From positions 26,628 to 90,627 of the forward strand of contig JAHWIK010000027.1 in NCBI GenBank assembly GCA_019322485.1: 64,000 nt of DNA, in the 5' to 3' direction. The notes under the pieces were generated by a model. It had not been told where the DNA came from. It made no database searches and saw nothing but the letters and a program-made list of their open reading frames with translations. Shown one piece after another: positions 53,140 through 62,204 of the stretch. A program made the position numbers and the translations under genes. Origin of the DNA: Candidatus Woesearchaeota archaeon (GTDB taxonomy: Archaea; Nanobdellota; Nanobdellia; Woesearchaeales; JAHWIC01). Each line of letters starts with the position of its first letter. The first letter of the stretch is position 1.

Positions 53140-55005
53140 TCAGCCCACGAAAACAGGTCTCTTAGAAAGTTCTTTTGGCAGGGGCAGTTTCCCAAATGGC
53201 ACTTCTTTTGTTTTTTCTTTGATTAGCTTTACTAACTGAGGTGCAGTCATCTTCTCTTCTTTCCCTGTCTCGCGGTTTCTCACAGCAAGCTGTTTTCCCT
53301 TTACCTCATTATCGCCGACTACCAGGATAAATGGAATCCATTCTTTTGCTGCATTCCTTATGCGCTTACCAACGCTTTCTTCATTGTCATCTACATCAAC
53401 CCTGATGTTTTCTTTTTCAATCTCATCAGCAAGTTTTTTTGCAAAGCCCAGATGGTTTGCTGCTGATACTGGGATTACCCTAACCTGTGTTGGGCTTAGC
53501 CATAATGGAAGCATTGGTGTTTTTCCAGCTTTCATATCAAATGCTGCTTTCTCCAACAAAGCATACATTACACGCTCAATTGCTCCGCTTGGTGAACAAT
53601 GCAGTATCAAAGGATGTTTCTGTGTTCCATCCTTGTCCATGAACTGGATATTATATCTTTCTGCATTCTCTATATCAATCTGGTCTGTTGATAATGCAGA
53701 TGCCTTATCCAGGGTATCGACAAAATTAAGCTCGTACTTCAATGCAAAATAGAATATTCTTTCGTCCCACATCTCAAGCAGGACCGGCTTTCCTAGTTTC
53801 TTAACCAAACCAATGATATAATCCTTATTTTCTTTAAAGAATTTCTTTGTTGTCCTTAAAGCCATCTCAACGTCTGCTTTTTTTATGCCTGCTCCATTGA
53901 GTGTATCTAAGCAAAGATTAAGCCTTATTTTGTATTCATCCATTGCCTGTTTCATATCTGCAACAATTGCATGGACATCAGGCATTGTAAATGCGCGCAG
54001 CCTTCTAAGGCCAGTAAGTTCTCCTGACTGTTCCCTTCTGAATGAATACCTTGTCAATTCGTATATCTTGAATGGAAGATTTTTGTAGCTTAATGTAGCA
54101 TCGTGCGCCATCAAAAACTGGCCAAAGCATGCTGAAAACCTCAGGAAGAAGTTTCTTTTGTCTGATTCAATATGATACTGCCTTGCCGGGAATCTTGCCA
54201 AATATTTAGATAAGGTTGGGTGCTGCAGGTCATACATGATTGGTGTCTCAACCTCTATGCCGCCGTAATCAATTACCTTATTGCCGACATATTCTTCAAT
54301 TAATTTCTTGATCAGCCTCCCTTTAGGATAATACCTAAGATTTCCGCTGTCAGAAGCAGGCTCATAATCAACTAATGCAAGCTTTTTCATTATCCCAACA
54401 TGAGCTGGCTCTTCTTTTACTGCGCGGGACTTTTCTTTCTCGTAGAAGGCGAATTTCTTTAATCTGTCATGCCCTTTATAATCAAATTTACCTACATCAT
54501 AAATCTTGCCGTCACTATCCAGGATATGCCAATATGATGTCAGCTTTCTTTCTTTTTTCAATGACTCTGTTTCCTCTTCTTTAGCAGCCTCATGGCTGAA
54601 CTCTCTTGAAAGCTCTGCAAGAGGGTGGCCTTTGCATGCAACTGTAAATGATTTATACCATCCAAAAGGGGACCTTATAACATTGAAATTCTTTTTCAGC
54701 TCTTTTTCTGCTTTATCTAATACCTCTATTGCAGTTTTCGGGTTAGAAGGGTTGTTTGTCAGATGGACATAAGGGTAAAGAACAACTCTTTCGGATTTAA
54801 CCTGTTTTGCAATGTCCTTTACTTCAGCAACTAATCTCTTTGCAACTGCGTCAGGATTTTTTTCATCTCTTTTCTCAACTGAAGACAAAACAACAAGGCA
54901 TTCCTTTACCTGCTTTTCGGCCTTCTCTGCTTCAGGAGCATCCTTTATCGCCTTCTTTGTTGGTGCGAACTTGATATAATCCGAATGTAAAGTTAATATC
55001 TTCAT
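53140..55005 (-). CDS. thrS: threonyl-tRNA synthetase, archaeal type
   Basis: 621 residues. The N-terminal ~140 residues (MKILTLHSDYIKF, LYPYVHLTNNPS) form the archaeal D-aminoacyl-tRNA-deacylase-like editing domain that removes Ser from tRNA-Thr, not the bacterial N2 editing domain. The class II core follows, with the catalytic zinc ligands visible as Cys in SACFGQF, His in PDVHAIV and His in LHCSPSGA. The motif-2 region reads FRREQSGELTGL and then RLRAFTMPD. The C-terminal anticodon-binding domain begins near 515 (TQVRVIPVS). A TATA box on the minus strand (55027-55036) is ~26 bp from the ATG, so it is probably leaderless. It is a strong archaeal marker. Confidence 0.97.
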   Translation of the reverse strand: MKILTLHSDYIKFAPTKKAIKDAPEAEKAEKQVKECLVVLSSVEKRDEKNPDAVAKRLVAEVKDIAKQVKSERVVLYPYVHLTNNPSNPKTAIEVLDKAEKELKKNFNVIRSPFGWYKSFTVACKGHPLAELSREFSHEAAKEEETESLKKERKLTSYWHILDSDGKIYDVGKFDYKGHDRLKKFAFYEKEKSRAVKEEPAHVGIMKKLALVDYEPASDSGNLRYYPKGRLIKKLIEEYVGNKVIDYGGIEVETPIMYDLQHPTLSKYLARFPARQYHIESDKRNFFLRFSACFGQFLMAHDATLSYKNLPFKIYELTRYSFRREQSGELTGLRRLRAFTMPDVHAIVADMKQAMDEYKIRLNLCLDTLNGAGIKKADVEMALRTTKKFFKENKDYIIGLVKKLGKPVLLEMWDERIFYFALKYELNFVDTLDKASALSTDQIDIENAERYNIQFMDKDGTQKHPLILHCSPSGAIERVMYALLEKAAFDMKAGKTPMLPLWLSPTQVRVIPVSAANHLGFAKKLADEIEKENIRVDVDDNEESVGKRIRNAAKEWIPFILVVGDNEVKGKQLAVRNRETGKEEKMTAPQLVKLIKEKTKEVPFGKLPLPKELSKRPVFVG

Positions 55006-55041
55006 AAGCAGGAGTAATTTTTTGGATATTTATAAAGTTTG

Positions 55042-55175
55042 TTATCAATAAAAAAATATCATTAGAGAGAAATTAATAAAAAAATAAATCTGATTTTTGC
55101 TTTATGTCTTCTTTAAAACAAAAATCATCCGCTGTGATTCTTTAAGAACCAAAATAAGATGAAAACTCGATATTT
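55042..55175 (+). repeat. cloverleaf intergenic element, decayed copy 4
   Basis: The left flank TATCAATAAAAAA, the basal-stem half AAATCT (55086-55091) and H1 (55092-55126, one mismatch) are intact. H2 is eroded after ATCCGC and H3 is reduced to ATGAAAACTCGA-like remnants. It lies in the 235-bp gap between thrS and the AbrB-like gene, in the same orientation as the other copies. Confidence 0.65.
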
Positions 55176-55176
55176 A

Positions 55177-55193
55177 ACCGAAACCTTTAAATA
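55177..55193 (+). promoter_or_regulatory. BRE/TATA promoter for the AbrB-MoxR operon
   Basis: ACCGAAACCTTTAAATA is a strong BRE and TATA, ~52 bp from the ATG, giving a ~25-nt AT-only leader with repeated AATATT that an autoregulator could bind. Confidence 0.65.
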
Positions 55194-55240
55194 CTCAATT
55201 ATTAAATATAATATTTATAATATAATTATTAATATTAATA

Positions 55241-55441
55241 ATGAGCCAAAAAGTAAAGTTCGTGGGAAAAGCGAAGATCACAAAACAAGGGCAGGTTACT
55301 CTTCCTTATGAAGGCAGGAAAGACCTCAACATCAATCTAGAATCAGAGGTGTACTGGTATGAGGTTAACGGCTGCCTTGTCGTCGTAAAAGACCTAGTTA
55401 ATCAAAAAGACATAATGAAGATGGTAAACAAAAAGAGGTAA
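55241..55441 (+). CDS. AbrB/MazE-like swapped-hairpin DNA-binding protein
   Basis: 66 residues. The N-terminal KAKITKQGQVTLPYEGRKDLNI is the hallmark of SpoVT/AbrB domains (x-[IV]-x3-G-[QR]-[IV]-T-[IL]-P). A strand pair (VYWYEVNGCLVVVKD) and a short helical tail follow. Such proteins dimerise and bind AT-rich promoters. The stop is 1 bp upstream of the BatA-like gene, so it heads the operon. I infer autoregulation at the AT-rich leader just upstream. No partner toxin of the MazF type is present, so a toxin-antitoxin role is unlikely. Confidence 0.85.
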   Translation: MSQKVKFVGKAKITKQGQVTLPYEGRKDLNINLESEVYWYEVNGCLVVVKDLVNQKDIMKMVNKKR

Positions 55442-55442
55442 A

Positions 55443-57278
55443 ATGCAGCTCGGCAATATATTAATAGGCAACCAGGTTGGCCTGTGGGGAATGCTTGTCC
55501 TAGCTCCGTTTATACTGCTATACCTAATAAGACCGAGGCTAAAGGAGAAGGTTATCCCGTCATTAATGTTCCTGATAAAAAACCAGAAGCAGCTAAAGCA
55601 GTCCTCCTTCTTAAGAAATCTGATGAGAAACTTCCTGTTTTTCATCCAGCTTTTAATATTAAGCGGGCTTGCTTTTTCATTGGCAATGCCTTATATCACC
55701 ATCCCCTACAAAGCAGCTTCTGAGCATACTGTAGTGATACTGGATGGAAGCGCAAGTATGCATACAAAGTACGGCGCATCAACAAGATTTGATAAAGCTG
55801 TGAGCGAGATTAGGCCGAGGCTGAGCGGCAAGATAAGCATAATATTTGCTGAGAACCAGCCGTTAATTCTATTAAAAGAGGGGAAGAAGGATGAAGCATT
55901 AGGTATCTTATCAAAAATAAAGCCAAAAGAAACATCAACAAACATTGGAGATGCTATATCAATTGCTAAGGATATGCTCAAAGGGAAGAAAGGCAAATTG
56001 GTAGTTGCAAGTGATTTTATCTCGGATGAAAGCTCAGATATCACTGTCATGAGGCGCGACTTAATGACAAAAGGCAACCTTGTGGAGTTTATCAATGTAG
56101 CAGATGAAGCACGCAATGTTGGAATCATTGACATGAATGTGGACAAATATGAAACAAGGGTGAGGGTAAAGAATTACAATGACTGGGAAGAAGCTGTCGT
56201 GATAAAGCTCATTAAGGATAATAATGTCTTAGATGAAGAAAGGGTATCTATTGCGCCAAACTCTGTCGAGGCTTTAAGTTTTGAAACGCCGCTCAGCACA
56301 AGCAGGATTGAGCTGAACGTCAAAGATGATTTTGAGGTTGACAACGAGGCTTACATAAGCACACCATTAAGCAAGAAAATCAGGGTTTTGTTGGTAACAA
56401 ATGAGAAAACAAGCTATCTAAGGTATGCATTAGAGGCATCGAATGATATTGATTTGGAGATGAGGCATCCGCCAACAATAAATGCCTTCAATATAAACCA
56501 TGATGTTGTAATAATAGACAAGGTGGATAGGGGAGAGGTAATACCTTCTGATATTGTAGATATAAAGCGTTATGTAGAAAACAGAGGAAGGCTGATAGTT
56601 ACAGCCCAGGAGGACTTGGCGCAGATTAATCTGCTGGGTATGCTGCCAATTACTTTAGAGGGCATTAGTGACCAGGCACTTATCTGCATTGATTTGATAA
56701 ACCAGTTTACACAGCAATTTGATGAGAACAAATGCTTTACAAATTCAAAGTACTTCAAGGGAACTGCCAAGGAAGGCTCTGCTGCAATAGCTTCTGCCGG
56801 CGTCAACCCGGTTATGGTTCTTGGTGAGCTTGAAGGGGGGGCTGTGTTTTATTACGGAATATTTGATGATGTAAGTAATTTCAAAACGCAACCTGCATAT
56901 CCTATATTCTGGAATGAGCTGATTAATTTCCTTGTTGAGACTGGTGATGTGAGGGATTACAACTTTAAAACAGGGGGGCTGCTCTCCATAAAAGAGCAGG
57001 CAGTAACAACACCCTCAACAACCCTGACAACCTCAAAGTTAATTTTAGATGAGCTTGGTTTGTACAAACTTGAGGACAAAACAATAGCAGCGAATCTATT
57101 GGATGAAAAAGAGTCAGCTATAAGCGGCGAGGGCATCCTTGATGAGAAAGAGGTAGAGCTGATAATAGGGAGCGAAACTGAAATGATTGACTTTAACCTC
57201 GAGATAGGTCTGATTATCTTAGCATTGTTTTTGTTATTGATAGAATTAGTTTACATCAAGAAAAGGGGTGACATATGA
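55443..57278 (+). CDS. BatA-like membrane protein with VWA domain
   Basis: 611 residues. Two N-terminal helices (~13-29 and ~62-84) flank a basic loop, as in the aerotolerance-type BatA N-terminal domain. A von Willebrand A domain starts at ~96 with a MIDAS motif DGSAS (D101, S103, S105), probably binding Mg2+ and a protein partner outside the membrane. Beta domains and a helix-rich region follow; a last helix near 589-606 re-enters the membrane. A run of seven G occurs at 56835-56841. It overlaps the next VWA gene by 4 bp. Known relatives work with MoxR ATPases in envelope stress or metal insertion. Confidence 0.82.
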   Translation: MQLGNILIGNQVGLWGMLVLAPFILLYLIRPRLKEKVIPSLMFLIKNQKQLKQSSFLRNLMRNFLFFIQLLILSGLAFSLAMPYITIPYKAASEHTVVILDGSASMHTKYGASTRFDKAVSEIRPRLSGKISIIFAENQPLILLKEGKKDEALGILSKIKPKETSTNIGDAISIAKDMLKGKKGKLVVASDFISDESSDITVMRRDLMTKGNLVEFINVADEARNVGIIDMNVDKYETRVRVKNYNDWEEAVVIKLIKDNNVLDEERVSIAPNSVEALSFETPLSTSRIELNVKDDFEVDNEAYISTPLSKKIRVLLVTNEKTSYLRYALEASNDIDLEMRHPPTINAFNINHDVVIIDKVDRGEVIPSDIVDIKRYVENRGRLIVTAQEDLAQINLLGMLPITLEGISDQALICIDLINQFTQQFDENKCFTNSKYFKGTAKEGSAAIASAGVNPVMVLGELEGGAVFYYGIFDDVSNFKTQPAYPIFWNELINFLVETGDVRDYNFKTGGLLSIKEQAVTTPSTTLTTSKLILDELGLYKLEDKTIAANLLDEKESAISGEGILDEKEVELIIGSETEMIDFNLEIGLIILALFLLLIELVYIKKRGDI

Positions 57279-59695
57279 TACCCAACCTTAGCCTAAGGTT
57301 GTGTGAGTTTGGCTACTGCTTGATGTATTCTTATGCTATTTTATTTGTTGCCCCCCTTATACCTTTCTTCTTATTCGTGATATACAAGAACTTTATTAAG
57401 TTTAAGAGCGACTTAGAAAGGGAGGAATTCATGAGAAACAGAAGGGGCATAAGGCTGTTCCTGTTGTACTCAAGAATGCTTATATTTATCTTCCTCTTAA
57501 TTGCGCTCGCAACGCCTTTTGCTGAAAGGGTTACAACCCTGCCTGGAAACCCTTCCTTGAAGATACTCATGGATAATTCAAGTTCTTTTGGAATTTTTGA
57601 AGCCAATATAGATGAGCTTAAGGCAAAACTAGGTGATAAGATACCTGTAAGCCTTGTTCACATTGCCAGCGGTGAATCATCGAAGATTGGTGATGCCATC
57701 ATACACAATTCTGTAGGTGATGATAATCTCTTGCTGGTAACTGACGGCAACAACAATGAGGGAAGAAGTCTTGGTGATGTTATATTGTTTGCATCAACGC
57801 TCAACACATCAATCAATATGCTGGACGTAAAGCCTGTAAAGAGTGATGTCGGTATTAAGGTTCTTGGCCCTAAGGAAGTTATAGTCGGAACTGAAAATGA
57901 ATTTATCGTGAGGGTATTTAATGTCGGAGAAGAATTGAATTATCATATTGAAGTCATTGTTGATAACGATATTATTATAGGCCAGGAAGCCCAAGGCCCT
58001 AAGGATTTCAGTTTCCCTCAAACATTCTCAAGGGAAGGGCACCATAAAATAACTGCAAAGCTTACTGGGGTTGACGAGCGGGATTATTTTGAACAAAACA
58101 ATGTATTCTATAAGGCAGTTAAGGTTATACTCAGGCCTCATTTGCTGTATGTAACGCAGAAAGATTCCCCTTTGCTAAGCATACTTGACACAATCTATGA
58201 TGTAGACATAGAATCAGCTGTACCGAGCAACCTTGACTATGATGCAGTAATAGTGGATGACCTTCCTAATGAATATTTAGCCCACAGAACTGAGCTGTTA
58301 AGTGATTATATCTCTGAGAAAGGAAATGGATTCCTGGTTGTTGGAGGCTTAAATGCTTATGACAGGGGTGCTTACAAGGGCTCATTATTTGAGACTTTGC
58401 TTCCAGTGAATATTGGCCAGGCAGAAATAGAGGAAAAGGAAAGCGCTAATGTTGTTATTGTAATAGATATTTCAGAAAGCACCGGCCATACTGTTGGCAG
58501 AGGGGACATAGATTTTGAGAAATCCCTTGCAGTAGGGATGCTGGATGACTTTAGGCCAGACGACCTTGTAGGTGTAGTTGCATTTAATCATCTTGCATAT
58601 ATGGTTTCTCCATTAACAAGGCTGGGAGAAAAAAGGGATGTTTCATCAAGGATTTTGTCCCTGAGGGACGTTGGAGGTACTGTTGTTTTGGCTGGGCTGC
58701 AGAAAGCAGATGTTATGCTCAGCCAGGCGAGAGGAAGCAAATACATTGTCCTGATATCAGATGGGATGACTCAGTTAAAAGAAGAGGCATTAGAATATGC
58801 AGACTCGCTGCGCAGGAGAGGGATAAGGATATATTCAGTAGGTGTTGGCGGAAAAATGAACAAGGAATTTATGATGAATTTAGCTGCAGCCGGGAATGGG
58901 ATTTACTTTGAGCCGGATGAAAGCCAGCATCTAAGATTATTATTTGGCAGTTCAGCAGAGCCTTTGGACGAGGACCTAAGCCTGGTTATCTTTGACTCTG
59001 CCCATTTCATAACAAGGGGTGTTGAATTAAGGGGCCAGGTATCTGGACTTAATTTTGTTGTGCCAAAAACCGCAGGAAGAAGGATTGTAACTACAAACGA
59101 GGGCTATCCAATAGTATCCATATGGAGGTACGGCCTTGGCAGGGTTGCTTCCTTATCAACAGACAGCGGAGAGAAATGGGGCGGCGAACTGCTAAGCGCA
59201 AATAACTTCAAATTAATCGGGAGGCTTGTGAACTGGGTTGTTGGCGACCTCAGCAGAAATAAAAGATATGATGTTACAATAGATGATATATCCCTTGGAG
59301 AAAAGATTAATATCGTGGTTGTATCTGATGATTTCCCCCAGGCAGAGGGCTTGTCATTTGCCAAGGTTGATGCAAACCTTTATGTTGCTACAACTGAAAC
59401 CAATGAAACAGGATTTTATGAATATGATAATGCTGTAGGGGCTGTAAACTACAAAAGCGAATATGAAAAGCTTGGGCTGAACCAAGAGCTTGTTGATGTA
59501 GTTACTGCAAGCGGCGGGCATATCTTTGGCCCAAATGATGCTGAGAATATTGCAAACACAATAAAGACTGTTTCAAAGAGAAAAAAACTTGATTTTATTA
59601 CCTACAGATGGCCGTTCACCTCAGCTGCCATGTTCGTATTTTTACTAGAGGTTTTTGTCAGAAGACTAAGAGAGAATAAATATATGCGCAGGTGA
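57275..59695 (+). CDS. membrane protein with two VWA domains
   Basis: 806 residues. Two N-terminal helices (~20-37 and ~61-80) precede a first VWA-like domain with DNSSS at 100-104. A CARDB-like segment (VGTENEFIVRVFNVG) follows, then a glutamine-amidotransferase-like fold region (~280-380, DAVIVDDLP, GFLVVGG). A second, complete VWA domain has MIDAS DISES (D398, S400, S402) and a later SDGMTQ. A C-terminal helix near 785-800 anchors it. This VWA/GATase1-like layout is typical of large Bat-operon proteins. It overlaps the BatA-like gene and is followed by the coiled-coil gene. Confidence 0.8.
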   Translation: MIPNLSLRLCEFGYCLMYSYAILFVAPLIPFFLFVIYKNFIKFKSDLEREEFMRNRRGIRLFLLYSRMLIFIFLLIALATPFAERVTTLPGNPSLKILMDNSSSFGIFEANIDELKAKLGDKIPVSLVHIASGESSKIGDAIIHNSVGDDNLLLVTDGNNNEGRSLGDVILFASTLNTSINMLDVKPVKSDVGIKVLGPKEVIVGTENEFIVRVFNVGEELNYHIEVIVDNDIIIGQEAQGPKDFSFPQTFSREGHHKITAKLTGVDERDYFEQNNVFYKAVKVILRPHLLYVTQKDSPLLSILDTIYDVDIESAVPSNLDYDAVIVDDLPNEYLAHRTELLSDYISEKGNGFLVVGGLNAYDRGAYKGSLFETLLPVNIGQAEIEEKESANVVIVIDISESTGHTVGRGDIDFEKSLAVGMLDDFRPDDLVGVVAFNHLAYMVSPLTRLGEKRDVSSRILSLRDVGGTVVLAGLQKADVMLSQARGSKYIVLISDGMTQLKEEALEYADSLRRRGIRIYSVGVGGKMNKEFMMNLAAAGNGIYFEPDESQHLRLLFGSSAEPLDEDLSLVIFDSAHFITRGVELRGQVSGLNFVVPKTAGRRIVTTNEGYPIVSIWRYGLGRVASLSTDSGEKWGGELLSANNFKLIGRLVNWVVGDLSRNKRYDVTIDDISLGEKINIVVVSDDFPQAEGLSFAKVDANLYVATTETNETGFYEYDNAVGAVNYKSEYEKLGLNQELVDVVTASGGHIFGPNDAENIANTIKTVSKRKKLDFITYRWPFTSAAMFVFLLEVFVRRLRENKYMRR

Positions 59696-59699
59696 TAGC

Positions 59700-60191
59700 A
59701 TGCTAATGAAAAAAGATGTTAATTTTGGGCTGTTTATTTTAATAATTGCAACACTTATTTGTTTTGCTGGCTTTACAACATACTACCAGAGTACATTTGA
59801 GAATATATCAACAGACTACAAGGAAAAGCTGGATGAATTAAACAAGGTCACTGAGGATATTAAGCAACAAAAGACAAAACTGAATGAAACCAGTTATGAA
59901 CTGAAAATAAAGGTTGAGCGGGAGGGTGAATTAAGTGAGAGGTATGACGCAGTTAAGGCTGAAAATGAGAATCTTGAACAGGACAAAACAAGACTTAGCA
60001 GTGAGCTTGAAAGCACAAAGACTGAGCTGAGCCAGAAGAAAGCAGAATTATCAACAGCTCAAACCAGCCTTGCCCAAACCAGGTCAGACCTTGAGAATGC
60101 GCAGCGCGAGGTAAGTATACTTGAGAATGATGTAGAAGACCTGTGCGATAGGATAAGCAGCTTAGGCAGCTCTGACCCAATATGCGATTAA
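59700..60191 (+). CDS. membrane-anchored coiled-coil protein
   Basis: 163 residues. One N-terminal helix (~10-28) is followed by ~110 residues of uninterrupted heptad-rich coiled coil (ENISTDYKEKLDELNKV and onward; Glu/Lys/Gln/Ser-rich, few Pro/Gly). A short C-terminal tail has two cysteines (DLCDRIS, PICD). The ATG at 59700 is used; a second in-frame ATG at 59706 is equally possible. Within the MoxR operon it could act as a spacer or scaffold in the envelope, linking the VWA proteins (inference). Low complexity makes homology assignment unreliable. Confidence 0.75.
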   Translation: MLMKKDVNFGLFILIIATLICFAGFTTYYQSTFENISTDYKEKLDELNKVTEDIKQQKTKLNETSYELKIKVEREGELSERYDAVKAENENLEQDKTRLSSELESTKTELSQKKAELSTAQTSLAQTRSDLENAQREVSILENDVEDLCDRISSLGSSDPICD

Positions 60192-60192
60192 A

Positions 60193-61011
60193 ATGAATCA
60201 GTTTAGAAGAGCAATAAAAGAAATGAGTTTCATGCTAGGAAATATATCTATATTCGATGTATTATTAGATGCTATAATCATATTCCTTATTGGTTATCTA
60301 GCATTGATTATTGCCAAATTTTATCCAATCCTTGCAGTTATACCCCCTATTGCTTACATCGGAATTTCTATGGGAATAAGGATTGGCATTATAAAGAAAA
60401 ATAAAGCAAAGATTGTTGAAGAAAAGAACCCCCCATTAAGAGAGAAATTAAGGACTGCTTTAGATAATATTAAACTAAGCAACCCCATTGTTGAGGCTTT
60501 GCAAAGAGAAGTGGTTGATGATATGAGGGATGTGAGGATTTCTTCTTTTGTTAAAGGAAAATCAAGCTCTTATAAAATACTAGCAGCTGTATTGTTATGC
60601 TTTGTTATCTTATTCGTGGCTGCCCAGGACTTTAGTATTGACTTCAAGCAATTGGCTGGCAGGGGCAGGGAAATCATCGATGCAGCCTATGTAATCGGAG
60701 GGGATGAATTAGGCGAGGAATTAGGGGATATAATGGCAGCTACTGGCGGCACTGAGTTGGACGATATTTATGGTGAGGAGTCTGCTGCAAATCTTGGGAA
60801 TGAAGTGATAGATGTTGAGATAAAGCCAATAAGCTACGAGATAAACGTAAGGGATGTGAAGGATGTGGAAGAGAAAGAATTTGAAGAGAGTATCCTTGAT
60901 GAGACATGCGCTGATGCAGATGCATGCACTCCGCAGGAGAGCTTTAGAAACGCCTATCCAAAAGAGCAGCAGGAGCTTGTAAAGAATTATTTTTTGAAGA
61001 TTGCAAAATAA
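60193..61011 (+). CDS. three-helix membrane protein of the MoxR operon
   Basis: 272 residues. Two adjacent helices (~22-41 and ~44-64) are followed by a basic cytoplasmic segment (NPIVEALQREVVDDMRDVRIS) and a third helix (~127-146). The C-terminal ~125 residues are extracytoplasmic, acidic and contain two Cys (ETCADADAC). No named family is recognised. The 1-bp gap after the coiled-coil gene and position before MoxR suggest a membrane adaptor in the same complex (inference). Its central NPIVEAL segment probably lies near the membrane on the ATPase side. Confidence 0.68.
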   Translation: MNQFRRAIKEMSFMLGNISIFDVLLDAIIIFLIGYLALIIAKFYPILAVIPPIAYIGISMGIRIGIIKKNKAKIVEEKNPPLREKLRTALDNIKLSNPIVEALQREVVDDMRDVRISSFVKGKSSSYKILAAVLLCFVILFVAAQDFSIDFKQLAGRGREIIDAAYVIGGDELGEELGDIMAATGGTELDDIYGEESAANLGNEVIDVEIKPISYEINVRDVKDVEEKEFEESILDETCADADACTPQESFRNAYPKEQQELVKNYFLKIAK

Positions 61012-61048
61012 AAAAATTAAAAACACAAAATACGAGGTGGATTAGAAA

Positions 61049-61987
61049 ATGAGGAATTATAAAGAAACATTTGATATCTTATTCAGGGAGATAGACAAGG
61101 TTATAGTTGGCCAGCGCGAAATGATGGAGCAGATTGTTACTGCCATGCTCTGTGACAGCAATGCGCTGGTTGAGGGCTATCCTGGCCTGGCAAAGACGCT
61201 TGCAATAAGGACCCTTTCAAGGCTTATGGACCTTAAGTTCAGCAGGATACAATCCACGCCAGACCTTATGCCATCAGACATAACAGGGACATACATAATA
61301 GAGGAAACCAGCGGGGGGAAAAGAGGCTTTAAATTCCAGCCAGGGCCTGTTTTTTCAAATATTGTTCTTGCTGATGAGATAAACAGGGCTACACCAAAAA
61401 CACAATCAGCTCTGCTTGAAGCAATGCAGGAAAAGCAGGTTACAGTCGGCAATTCAACCTATAAACTGGACCTGCCATTCTTTGTGCTGGCTACACAAAA
61501 CCCGATTGAGCAGGAAGGCACATACCCTTTGCCAGAAGCACAGGCAGATAGATTCCTACTGAAGATAAACATGGGCTACCCGACAGAAAGCGAGGAAGAG
61601 GAGATAGTCAACAGATATGCATCCGAGAAAAGAGAACATCATCTGAGGACTATTTTTAATAAAAAGCATCTTCTGGCTTTGCAGGAAGTTGTCAGGCAGG
61701 TGCCTATTGCAAATGACATAAAGCGTAAAGCAGTAAAAATAGTCACAACAACAAGGGACAGCAAGAATCTTTTGCAGTATGGCGCTTCGCCAAGGGCTTC
61801 TATCGGGCTGATACTTGCTTCAAAAGCCCGTGCCTTATTAATGGGAAGGAACCATGTAAGCATGGAGGACATAATAAAAATGGCATATCCTATCTTAAGG
61901 CATAGGATTATACTAAACTTTGAGGCAGAAAGAAAAGGACTAAAGGCAGATGATGCAATAAAGGAGATAATAGGAAAGGCAAGATAG
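61049..61987 (+). CDS. MoxR-family AAA+ ATPase
   Basis: 312 residues. Walker A reads GYPGLAKT (43-50), Walker B VLADEI (106-111), followed by the MoxR signature NRATPKTQSALLEAMQEKQVTV and a sensor-1 region ATQNPIEQEGTYPLPEAQADRF (as separate conserved blocks from ~153). The C-terminal lid helices are complete. A strong GAGGTGG ribosome-binding site (61034-61040) precedes the ATG. MoxR proteins act as chaperone-like ATPases with VWA and DUF58 partners, all present here. In this operon it is likely the energy source for maturing or remodelling envelope proteins. Confidence 0.95.
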   Translation: MRNYKETFDILFREIDKVIVGQREMMEQIVTAMLCDSNALVEGYPGLAKTLAIRTLSRLMDLKFSRIQSTPDLMPSDITGTYIIEETSGGKRGFKFQPGPVFSNIVLADEINRATPKTQSALLEAMQEKQVTVGNSTYKLDLPFFVLATQNPIEQEGTYPLPEAQADRFLLKINMGYPTESEEEEIVNRYASEKREHHLRTIFNKKHLLALQEVVRQVPIANDIKRKAVKIVTTTRDSKNLLQYGASPRASIGLILASKARALLMGRNHVSMEDIIKMAYPILRHRIILNFEAERKGLKADDAIKEIIGKAR

Positions 61988-61991
61988 TAGA

Positions 61992-62204
61992 ATGAAAATA
62001 AGAAGATATACAGTTGTATTTTACTTTGCAGGACTTTATCTATCTTATTTCTTCTATTTTGCAGCCTTTTGCAAAAGCTGTTGGAGCATTAAATACTACA
62101 ACCCCCATTTGGTTAGCTTTGTGCTGGGGATAGTATCCATGTATATCATATACCTTATACTGCACGCTGATGTATTAAGGATTGAAAGGTACAAAAGAAC
62201 ATGA
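61992..62204 (+). CDS. small two-helix membrane protein
   Basis: 70 residues: MKIRR, a first helix (~8-28, aromatic-rich YFAGLYLSYFFYFAAF), a short loop with CKSCWS, and a second helix (~40-60) ending in a basic tail (RIERYKRT). Its stop overlaps the DUF58 ATG by 4 bp and it starts 4 bp after moxR, so it is a genuine operon member despite its size. It may anchor or assist the DUF58 protein, which itself lacks a membrane helix here (inference). Confidence 0.65.
   Translation: MKIRRYTVVFYFAGLYLSYFFYFAAFCKSCWSIKYYNPHLVSFVLGIVSMYIIYLILHADVLRIERYKRT

Noticed and set aside
55241..55441. AbrB-like gene as a MazE-type antitoxin
   Set aside because: No MazF, PIN or RelE-like toxin is adjacent; the next gene is a BatA-like protein, so an operon regulator is more likely.
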